Origin: Paenibacillus wynnii
GTDB lineage: Bacteria; Bacillota; Bacilli; Paenibacillales; Paenibacillaceae
Length of the DNA stretch: 64,000 nucleotides
Assembly: GCF_000757885.1 (NCBI RefSeq)
Contig: NZ_JQCR01000002.1
Location: 1,426,001-1,490,000 of the forward strand
Direction: 5' to 3'
The position numbers were made by a program, and so were the translations under genes. The notes under the pieces were generated by a model. It ran no database searches and was not told the DNA's origin. It saw only the letters and a list, made by a program, of their open reading frames with translations. Position 1 is the stretch's first letter. Each line of letters opens with the position of its first letter. Below, piece by piece: positions 54,266 through 62,251 of this stretch.

Positions 54266-54670
54266 GATCAGTTCCCTCCCAAAACATTGAAAATGAATGC
54301 TCCGTTGTAGAGAATGCATGATGAAAAGTGCGCCGTAACTTCGAAATGCAAGTAAGTACCATTAACACATACGTATCTTGCACTATCCGTCTAAGACAAA
54401 ACCCTAAGCTGAAAACTTGGGGAACGCCATAAGTCGGTGAAGCAGGTTCGTCGTGATTTGGGCTGAAAGTTTAAGATGTCCTTAAAAGGTCACCTTGACA
54501 CTATAGTTACCCTAAGAGCCAAAAATTGAATCACTCCTTTGGGGCCTTATCGTTATATTGTATCATATTCCAACCCAACTTCCACCTTTCCTTGTAAATT
54601 GTGCTCAAGGAAAATATATTTTTTATTTTCTAAGTACAACGGAGAATGTTCGGAAATCAAAATGACACCA
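54266..54670. other. Gene-free region with possible coding debris
   Basis: At about 54438-54533 on the plus strand one frame reads LGERHKSVKQVRRDLG, a stop, then KFKMSLKGHLDTIVTLRAKN and a stop. This looks like the C-terminal end of a lost gene, but has no start and I cannot name it. Nothing else is supported. Confidence 0.3.
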
Positions 54671-55238
54671 AAGTACAACAATCCCTCTCCGGAAGCACCG
54701 TCTGCGCTCGAAATCCTGCACTAAGTACAACAATCCCTCTCCGGAAGCACCATTTGTCTCGAAATCCTGCACTAAGTACAACAATCCCTCTCCGGAAGCA
54801 CCATTTGTCTCGAAATCCTGCACTAAGTACAACAATCCTACTCCGGAAGTACCATTTGCGCTCGAAATCCTGCACTAAGTACAACAATCCCGCATCGGAA
54901 GCACCGTTTGCGCTCGAAATCCTGCACTAAGTACAACAATCCTACTCCGGAAGTACCATTTGCGCTCGAAATCCTGCACTAAGTACAACAATCCCGCATC
55001 GGAAGCACCGTTTGCGCTCGAAATCCTGCACTAAGTACAACAATCCCTCTCCGGAAGCACCATTTGTCTCGAAATCCTGCACTAAGTACAACAATCCTAC
55101 TCCGGAAGCACCATTTGCGCTCGAAATCCTGCACTAAGTACAACAATCCCTCTCCGGAAGCACCGTTTGCGCTCGAAATCCTGCACTAAGTACAACAATC
55201 CCTCTCCGGAAGCACCGTCTGTGCTCGAAATCCTGCAC
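54671..55238. repeat. 11-copy 52-bp tandem array
   Basis: Units start at 54671, 54723, 54774, 54825, 54877, 54929, 54981, 55033, 55084, 55136 and 55188; eight are 52 bp and three are 51 bp. Each begins AAGTACAACAATCC, then has a variable CTCTCCGG, CTACTCCGG or CGCATCGG block, then CTCGAAATCCTGCACT. Units 4-5 and 6-7 are the same pair repeated, so the array has grown by block duplication. The joint TGCACTAAGTACAA is the dyad of elements A-D. The last unit ends in CCTGCA-CATAA-TGCAGG. It does not encode protein, because the 51-bp units shift the frame. Confidence 0.92.
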
Positions 55239-55261
55239 ATAATGCAGGCGTGTTGCTTTAC

Positions 55262-55456
55262 CAAAAAGAAGGAACAAAAAAAGACCGCCATTTCGGGTAA
55301 TGGAAAGTACACAAACCAAACTAAACCAAAATGAGGCGACCTCATAAATGAAATACCCCCTTTTATGCAGTGTTCAAACAAGTTCTAACAAGAGAAGATG
55401 TGGAAAAACTGACCGGGCAGACGGATTATGAGGACACAGGAACTAAGTTCACAGTA
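55262..55456 (+). mobile_element. 5' remnant of an IS4-family insertion sequence
   Basis: A frame from about 55369 reads FKQVLTREDVEKLTGQTDYE then DTGTKFTV, which matches the N-terminus of IS4-type transposases common in Paenibacillus. ATG AAA TAC CCC CTT TTA TGC at 55349 would be the original start, but it is out of frame by a small deletion near 55368. The reading stops matching after FTV, so more than 90 per cent of the element is gone. Terminal repeats could not be defined. Confidence 0.6.
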
Positions 55457-55479
55457 TTCGCATTCGCATTCGCATTCGC
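55456..55479 (+). repeat. ATTCGC hexanucleotide microsatellite, four copies
   Basis: Four perfect ATTCGC units lie exactly where the transposase match ends. This suggests slippage at a deletion junction. Confidence 0.85.
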
Positions 55480-55801
55480 ATTGCTGCATTATTTCGATAC
55501 GTCGGTCACTGCACCCAAATCTCAATTGCCCTCGGCTTCCTACAAAAAATTGTCCCATGCTCAGCATCGCCCTGCTCAGGAGAAAAACAAGTCATTGTTG
55601 CAAACTTATTGTTCCATAATACGGATAATTAAAACATCTGGGAAATCAGCAGTTCTTTTACACTAACCACCCACAGGCACAGATCATCACATACTTTGTC
55701 CCTATGAAACATAGGCTCTAATGAGGAGATGGGCACTCCGATATAACCGCTCCGCATACCCGGTGTCCCCCTCTTGTCCAAGCCATAAGGAGAGTGAGTC
55801 T
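55480..55801. other. Unassigned stretch after the IS remnant
   Basis: Short frames on both strands are open here, but none has a ribosome site or a recognisable motif. It probably includes the promoter of the DUF4870 gene. Confidence 0.35.
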
Positions 55802-56140
55802 ATGTCCCCTTTTAGATCATCCACCGGATTACCAGACAATATTGCAGGTGCACTATGTTACTTCTTCCCTTTTATCGGAGGTATCGTCTTTCTCGCCTTG
55901 GAGAAGCGGAGCCGTTTTGTTTTGTTCCACGCTCTACAATCGCTGATTGTCTTCGGGATTCTGATGATCATTCATGTTCTGGGCTCATTATTCCCTTTAC
56001 TGGGTCCCTTGCTGTCAGCCCTGATTTTTCTGTGCAGCTTTGCTGTATGGCTGTTGATGATATACCATGCCCTGCGTGGAAAGTGGTATAAGCTCCCTTG
56101 GGTAGGTCAGATCGCAGAACAGCAGCTTCGGCATTTGTAA
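55802..56140 (+). CDS. DUF4870 membrane protein
   Basis: This 112-residue protein has three to four helices and the family pattern NIAGALCYFFPFIGGIVFLALE then FVLFHALQSLIVFG and YHALRGKWYKLPWVG. The function is unknown. ATG 55802 follows AAGGAGAG; frames starting earlier lack a site. Confidence 0.86.
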   Translation: MSPFRSSTGLPDNIAGALCYFFPFIGGIVFLALEKRSRFVLFHALQSLIVFGILMIIHVLGSLFPLLGPLLSALIFLCSFAVWLLMIYHALRGKWYKLPWVGQIAEQQLRHL

Positions 56141-56239
56141 TTCCCTATATGCAGACACACGGAAAATGATTCCCTTTTGCCCATCCACTCCTTACAATGG
56201 AATTAAGACAACACTGGACTTTTAGGAGCTGGAAAGAGC

Positions 56240-57199
56240 ATGTATTTATTCATTATAAATTCACGCTCCGGCGGAGGCGCCGGGAGACGGACATGGCATA
56301 TTGTAGAGGGGTTACTGCGGGATCGCCAGGTCCTCTACGAGACCTTGTTTACACTTAGCGCAGATGAAGCAGAGCAAAGTGTATTGCAAGCGCTGCAGAA
56401 GCATGAAGAGTGGAGCGCCGCTGTTGTTATTGGGGGTGACGGAACCCTGCACAGTATTCTTGGAGCCCTTGGACACCGAGGCATTCTTCTGGCTGTGATC
56501 CCTGCCGGTTCGGGTAACGATACCGCTCGGGGCTTCGGTATTCCGCTGGAGCCGGAGGCTGCGCTTGAAGTTGCCCTGAGCAGCCGCTTTCTTGAAGCTG
56601 ATCTGTTATCCTCCGCGGACGGATTAACACTAACCGCGGTTGCCAGCGGATTCGACGCCCAGGTGGCGGAGAATGTGAATGCCAGCCGCTACAAGCGTCT
56701 GTGCAACGCGATTGGCGCGGGTCAGCTGGCTTATATCATCGGCATATTACATACGCTGATCACTTTTAAGCCGTGCCAGGTGAAAGTAGCCTGCGACGGT
56801 ACGGAGCACGTCTATGACAAGGCCTGGCTCGTCTCGGTCTGCAACCTGCCGAGCTATGGCGGCGGGCTGCTGATCTGCCCGCAGGCGAAGGCCGATGACG
56901 GCCTGCTCGACGTCTGCGTCGTTCATGGGTGCAGCCGCGGGCAATTGCTGCGGCTGTTCCCGACGGTGTTGAAGGGCAACCATGTATCGCTGCCCTTCGT
57001 ATCTATGCTGCGCGGACGGAGCGTAGCCGTCCACTTCGCAGAGCCTCGGCATGCCATCGGCGACGGCGAGAGCCTCGGTGTAGAGGCCCTGGCCGTGCGC
57101 TGTGAGCCTGGAGCGCTGCGAGTGCTGTCACCGCTAGCTTCAAGGGTTGAGCTCGCGGAAACGGGCTCAGCGCCCTCCAGCCAGGTTAGCGGAGGCTAA
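56240..57199 (+). CDS. YegS/DagK-family lipid kinase
   Basis: This 319-residue soluble kinase has FIINSRSGGG at residue 4, the nucleotide motif GGDGT at residues 65-69 and PAGSGND at 88-94, with the C-terminal beta-sandwich. It probably phosphorylates diacylglycerol or a related lipid. The second half of the gene (from about 56640) is clearly richer in G and C than the first, which may reflect local codon choice. It is 99 bp after the DUF4870 gene. Confidence 0.9.
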   Translation: MYLFIINSRSGGGAGRRTWHIVEGLLRDRQVLYETLFTLSADEAEQSVLQALQKHEEWSAAVVIGGDGTLHSILGALGHRGILLAVIPAGSGNDTARGFGIPLEPEAALEVALSSRFLEADLLSSADGLTLTAVASGFDAQVAENVNASRYKRLCNAIGAGQLAYIIGILHTLITFKPCQVKVACDGTEHVYDKAWLVSVCNLPSYGGGLLICPQAKADDGLLDVCVVHGCSRGQLLRLFPTVLKGNHVSLPFVSMLRGRSVAVHFAEPRHAIGDGESLGVEALAVRCEPGALRVLSPLASRVELAETGSAPSSQVSGG

Positions 57200-57224
57200 G
57201 CCTTGATCTGTTGACTCCATACCA

Positions 57225-57272
57225 AAACAAGCCGGAAACGGGGACGTTATGCCCTTCGTTTCCGGCTTGTTT
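57225..57272. terminator. Perfect 16-bp bidirectional terminator
   Basis: AAACAAGCCGGAAACG (57225-57240) and CGTTTCCGGCTTGTTT (57257-57272) are exactly complementary. It sits between the converging lipid-kinase and xpt genes and can serve both. Confidence 0.9.
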
Positions 57273-57309
57273 AATTAGGAGTAGGAATATCCGCTTTGCA
57301 GCTCATCCC

Positions 57310-58253
<944 letters not shown>

Positions 58254-58293
58254 CCTCTTTTCACCTCCCGTTATAGTCGATAAGCTAATTCTC

Positions 58294-59112
58294 TTATTCT
58301 GCATTCTCCTCAGGATTCTCATCCAGATCATGCATTACATATTTACGATAGATATTGCCGTAACGTTCCCCATATCTTCGCTCCAGTTCAGGGCCCATAT
58401 CCTGCTCCAATTCAAACAACACCATTTCTTGCGTAAAATGATTCAGCAGCAGTTCTACAAGAACCGGATGCTCCGTTACGACCGCCTGAACGGACCCATC
58501 CTCATAACGCATACCTAACATGCACCAGCTTCGGTCGATGACGAACGAGAACTTGCGCCCGTCCTTTCGCGCTGCACTCCCATTAAGCGGCGGCCAAGCC
58601 GGATAAGGAATAGGACCGGCGTTGCCGCCGTCGAATGCCCAAAGCAGCTTCACACCGCGCAGTTCGGCCTGTTCCAGCTCGTTGCGCAAGAGGGAAGCTT
58701 CTTCCCTCCACACATCCACAACAATTTCACGCTTGGCGGTATTTAGCTGCCGTACAAGAGTACCCAGCACATTCCGCTCTCCTTCCAAATTATAAAAGGA
58801 AGGGCTAACCGGTCCGCCGCGCGGCATTTCACTTTCCACAAAGTGAAGCGAGGCTTGCACACGACCGGAGATCATCAACGCTAATTCGTCCGGATTCAGC
58901 ACACTATAACGGGCAGGTTCCCCTTCACCGCAACGGACATACCCCTGTTGAGTCAACCGTTGAAGTGCCGCATATACATTGGATCTTGATACTCCGAGCT
59001 GCTTGGCAACCTCATAACCTGAGGCCTGGCCCTTGGCGGCAAGCTCCACCATAATTTTGGATTCCATTTCCGTGAATCCCAGATTGCGCAGATGAAGCAG
59101 CAACTGTTCCAT
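58294..59112 (-). CDS. TrmB-family transcriptional regulator
   Basis: This 272-residue protein has an N-terminal winged helix (FTEMESKIMVELAAKGQASGYEVAKQLGVSRSNVYAALQRLTQQGYV), a short coiled linker and a C-terminal TrmB effector domain (REIVVDVWREEASLLRNEL). TrmB proteins sense sugars or other metabolites. No sugar operon is next to it. It may regulate the downstream 101-residue gene and xpt, or distant genes. Confidence 0.87.
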   Translation of the reverse strand: MEQLLLHLRNLGFTEMESKIMVELAAKGQASGYEVAKQLGVSRSNVYAALQRLTQQGYVRCGEGEPARYSVLNPDELALMISGRVQASLHFVESEMPRGGPVSPSFYNLEGERNVLGTLVRQLNTAKREIVVDVWREEASLLRNELEQAELRGVKLLWAFDGGNAGPIPYPAWPPLNGSAARKDGRKFSFVIDRSWCMLGMRYEDGSVQAVVTEHPVLVELLLNHFTQEMVLFELEQDMGPELERRYGERYGNIYRKYVMHDLDENPEENAE

Positions 59113-59145
59113 ACTTGTTGTCCCCCTAAGATGACTGACTGTTCC

Positions 59146-59925
59146 CTAGATTTGTTCCGATCCGCAGCGCGGACACCACATCGAGCCTTTTGGTAAATCT
59201 ACGCGGCAAATTTGGCATTTGACCATATCTTTTGCATTCATACTCTCAGCATCTGATTCCACGAATTCACTAGCTTTCCAATCCCGAATCCGTTGATCCA
59301 GTTCAAGCTGTCTCTCCCGCTCACGCTCCAGTTCATCTGCATGTTGGAGTTCCCGCTTCGAATCCTGGGCATTAACAACGTAATCCTCCAGTGCCAAAGG
59401 CAGTTCTTCCTCATGATCCAGAACCTCTTCATAATTAAATGGATGTTCATGCTCAAGCTCAGGTTCAGTCTCTTTAAGGGAATCTTCCTGTACCGAATAG
59501 ACTTGAGTCTCTTCCGGGTCCACTCTCCGGGGTGTATATTGTCCGGATGCTGGCGCTGCATTGCCCTTGGCTTCCGCCTCCAATTTACGACCGCAGCTCG
59601 GACAGAAATTGGCATCAAGTGCAACTATATGTCCACATTTACATAACCGTTCATTTTTTAATTCAGCAATATGTGATCGCACAACGTCTATTTCCTCCTG
59701 AAGCTTCGAGCAGTTCCGTGAAAGCTCCAGCATTTTACCTTCAGCAAGCGACATATCCCTCGAACGGTATCCCTCATAGAAGATTTTTCCCATTTTCGTA
59801 AATTCAATGTCCATCTCATGTTCAATATCCGAGATCCGGCTGTTCAGCTTGCCGATTTCAACAGAACTTTGCGCTTTCTCGGTAACCCGGCTGGCACCGT
59901 CTTTTATGCGCTGTAATAAATTCAT
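59146..59925 (-). CDS. Coiled-coil protein with two zinc ribbons
   Basis: This 259-residue protein has an N-terminal coiled coil (about residues 5-92), a first zinc ribbon CKCGHIVALDANFCPSCG (about 95-112), a long acidic Glu-rich middle, and a second zinc ribbon CQICRVDLPKGSMWCPRCG at the C-terminus. No membrane segment is seen. The layout suggests a scaffold or adaptor. The function is unknown. GAAGGAGG precedes the ATG. Confidence 0.82.
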   Translation of the reverse strand: MNLLQRIKDGASRVTEKAQSSVEIGKLNSRISDIEHEMDIEFTKMGKIFYEGYRSRDMSLAEGKMLELSRNCSKLQEEIDVVRSHIAELKNERLCKCGHIVALDANFCPSCGRKLEAEAKGNAAPASGQYTPRRVDPEETQVYSVQEDSLKETEPELEHEHPFNYEEVLDHEEELPLALEDYVVNAQDSKRELQHADELERERERQLELDQRIRDWKASEFVESDAESMNAKDMVKCQICRVDLPKGSMWCPRCGSEQI

Positions 59926-60123
59926 TGTAGTTCCTCCTTCTCCACAGTGAGAATAGGTAAAATATATTCATGTGATAACACGAATTAACCTTTTGCGATC
60001 TGGGCAATGCCGGAATCGTGACTCTATCATACCAAATGTATCGAACAGATTCATTATTTGTCGTACTGTGTATAATAGTTAAAATGATTTTGGCGAACCT
60101 TATCGGAAGAAGGAGGGATCACC

Positions 60124-60501
60124 TTGGCAGCAAATGAGGATAAAAAACAGTATTTCGTATCCGTAAACCATGGGCTTATTCAAGATGTTCGAAATGAGAC
60201 CGGCGAGTATGAGGTTTGGCTCACTGCTGAAGAATTGACAGATCTGCAAGACCGCTTGAAAGCACTGGAACAGAATGACGAATACAGCTTCCGCCGCGCT
60301 TTTGTTCCTTATAAATCAGCCGATCATGATGATGCCATCGACCAGTTTGACGAGAAGACCGTGAGGTTATATGAGAATCTACGTCAGCATGGGACAAAAG
60401 AGACCCAAAAAGTAATTGACGAATTGGGCGTCATACCCAAACTTGAAAATACAGGATATCAGGATAAAGGGTATGGAGACGGTTCCCCTACGAATAAATA
60501 A
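60124..60501 (+). CDS. Hypothetical protein, 125 residues
   Basis: This soluble acidic protein starts at TTG after AAGGAGGGATCACC, an unusually long ribosome-site match. It reads YFVSVNHGLIQDVRNETGEYEVWLTAEELTDLQDRL, resembling a small regulatory or structural domain without known function. A weak hairpin at 60521-60566 separates it from the synthetase gene. Confidence 0.75.
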   Translation: MAANEDKKQYFVSVNHGLIQDVRNETGEYEVWLTAEELTDLQDRLKALEQNDEYSFRRAFVPYKSADHDDAIDQFDEKTVRLYENLRQHGTKETQKVIDELGVIPKLENTGYQDKGYGDGSPTNK

Positions 60502-60670
60502 AAAAAGATAATCCAACTAATATTAAGCCTGAGATCCGGATGATCACCGGAACTTAAGGCTGTTTATCATTCCTTCATAGAGACCCCCGCCTATTTAAAG
60601 TTTTGCTTCTAGGACTGTCCATCGGTTAAAATAGAAGAAGTCACAAATACGTTAAATCGGGAGAGTAACT

Positions 60671-61405
60671 GTGAAAGAAGAACACGAAAGCAGACATCTT
60701 ACATTAAATAAGTTACAGCTACATGTCCAAGATCTTCGGCAGTGGGAGAAAGAGAACGGATTCCCCAGACAGATTGATGAGTTAATGCAGCTGCCAGCAC
60801 TTTATCGTCTAGCCCTCAATGAACTTCAGAATAAAATCGATGTCATTAAGACCGAATGGCAAATTCGTGACGGCTTCAGCCCTATAGAGCATATCAAGTC
60901 CCGCATAAAGGAACCTAAGAGTATTCTGCAAAAAATGGAGCGCAAGGGCTACGAACTAAGCTCCGAGAATATGGAGCAGTACATCCATGATATCGCAGGT
61001 ATGCGAATCGTATGCGCCTTTGTTAAAGACATTTATCGACTTGTGGATCATTTATGCATTCGTGAGGATATTCGCGTTCTTGAGATCAAGGATTATATTG
61101 CCCATCCCAAACCTAATGGATATCAGAGCCTGCATCTAATTGTCTCTATTCCCCTAATTCTGTTGGAAGGTACACGCTGGGTGAAGGCAGAAATCCAACT
61201 GCGAACCCTTGCCATGGATTTCTGGGCCAGCATGGAGCATATTCTATACTATAAATTCGACAAGAAGCTTCCTCCCCATGTGGCAGAGGAACTTAAGGAA
61301 GCGGCCCGTGCCGCCGATGAGCTCGATCAGAAAATGCTTCGCCTGCGAACGGAGATTTTAGAACTTTCAGACGGTGCCGGCAATACTGAGGAGCCGCAAA
61401 GCTAA
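60671..61405 (+). CDS. relP: Small alarmone synthetase, RelP/YwaC type
   Basis: This 244-residue single-domain (p)ppGpp synthetase transfers pyrophosphate from ATP to GDP or GTP. It has the IEHIKSRIKEPKSILQKMERKG block (residues 72-93), HDIAGMRIVC (106-115), the G-loop region HPKPNGYQSLH (145-155) and EIQLRTLAMDFWASMEH (174-190). No hydrolase, TGS or ACT domain is present. The WASMEHILYYK end is closer to YwaC/RelP than to YjbM/RelQ. It has an N-terminal extension of about 35 residues. Confidence 0.92.
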   Translation: MKEEHESRHLTLNKLQLHVQDLRQWEKENGFPRQIDELMQLPALYRLALNELQNKIDVIKTEWQIRDGFSPIEHIKSRIKEPKSILQKMERKGYELSSENMEQYIHDIAGMRIVCAFVKDIYRLVDHLCIREDIRVLEIKDYIAHPKPNGYQSLHLIVSIPLILLEGTRWVKAEIQLRTLAMDFWASMEHILYYKFDKKLPPHVAEELKEAARAADELDQKMLRLRTEILELSDGAGNTEEPQS

Positions 61406-61414
61406 AAATACGGA

Positions 61415-61467
61415 GGGGGTGTTCCCAAAAGCCATGCAAATGGCTAGTGGGACACCCCCTTTCTTTT
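61415..61467 (+). terminator. Terminator of relP
   Basis: GGGGGTGT-T-CCC pairs with GGG-ACACCCCC, with an inner AGCCAT/ATGGCT stem, then TTTCTTTT. It begins 9 bp after the stop. Confidence 0.9.
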
Positions 61468-61481
61468 GAGAAATCCGTAAA

Positions 61482-62210
61482 TTATAGTTTACTATTGCCC
61501 CTCGCCCGCTCCGCAGCAGCCTCGGCTACCCGGCGCATGACAAGAGTCAGCCCGTCATGTACCTTAGGGGTTTGAGGCAGCAAACTTTGCCAATCCTCAT
61601 TAGCCGTAGCTACGACCGGATTCTTCGGGAAGGGACGGTCACCCACTTCATGAAATAAGGTTCCCGGCTGGTGGAGCGAGCCTTCAGCAGCCGCCTCAGC
61701 CAGCCACTCCCCTGAGGAGATTGCTGGCCCCTTACGCTCCAGCCGGGCCAGCTCTGCTGTAAGAACGGTTGTTGGATTGATCCCGCTGTTCTCCCTCTCC
61801 GCATCAGCCGCAGTTTCAGCCCAGTACGCAAATACAGCCTCCAACAGCTCCTCTTTAGGGAATCCCCTTAGCTTTAATGCCAGTAGGGGTTGATCGGAAA
61901 GGCCCTTTTCAATTTGCTTCAGCATCTCATCGTTCTTGATTTCCAGGTCTTTTCCGTCCGCACTGGAAGACTGCTCCAGGTTAGCCGGGAGAATTTCCAG
62001 TCCATTGAACCAATGGGGCGCTCGGCCTTGTAACAGAGCGTACATCTCATTGGGGCACAATGCCAAGCGCTTAACCAGTTCTTTCCGTGTGGAAGGTGAC
62101 CACAAAGGAACCTTGATGGACAACTCCGATGTACTCCCAGGCAGCACAACCTGAGCTGCCTTCAATACTCCAGGGACAGCCTCAAGCTGTAATTCTAAAC
62201 TCCCATTCAT
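61482..62210 (-). CDS. Hypothetical protein downstream of SNF2 helicase
   Basis: This 242-residue soluble protein is unrecognised. It begins MNGSLELQLEAVPGVLKAAQ and contains WFNGLEILPANLEQ and a helix-rich middle. The start at 62210 uses GGAGGGG 10 nt upstream; a GTG start upstream would overlap the helicase stop. The 41-bp gap to the helicase gene suggests one operon and perhaps a shared function. Confidence 0.7.
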   Translation of the reverse strand: MNGSLELQLEAVPGVLKAAQVVLPGSTSELSIKVPLWSPSTRKELVKRLALCPNEMYALLQGRAPHWFNGLEILPANLEQSSSADGKDLEIKNDEMLKQIEKGLSDQPLLALKLRGFPKEELLEAVFAYWAETAADAERENSGINPTTVLTAELARLERKGPAISSGEWLAEAAAEGSLHQPGTLFHEVGDRPFPKNPVVATANEDWQSLLPQTPKVHDGLTLVMRRVAEAAAERARGNSKL

Positions 62211-62251
62211 TTGATCCGATCCCCTCCACCGTGTAATTATTTGGCTGTACT

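Noticed and set aside
54671..55238. Possible CRISPR array
   Set aside because: The 'spacers' are only three recurring variants, not unique sequences, the whole unit repeats, and no cas gene is in the window.
54623..55381. Open frames encoding LYLVQDFE-type repeats through the array
   Set aside because: A mixture of 51- and 52-bp units changes frame along the array, there is no ribosome site, and the frames follow from the repeat itself.
55480..55666. C-terminal continuation of the 98-codon frame as a real protein
   Set aside because: The frame joins a transposase stub to a microsatellite and then to unrelated sequence; no motif or ribosome site supports it.
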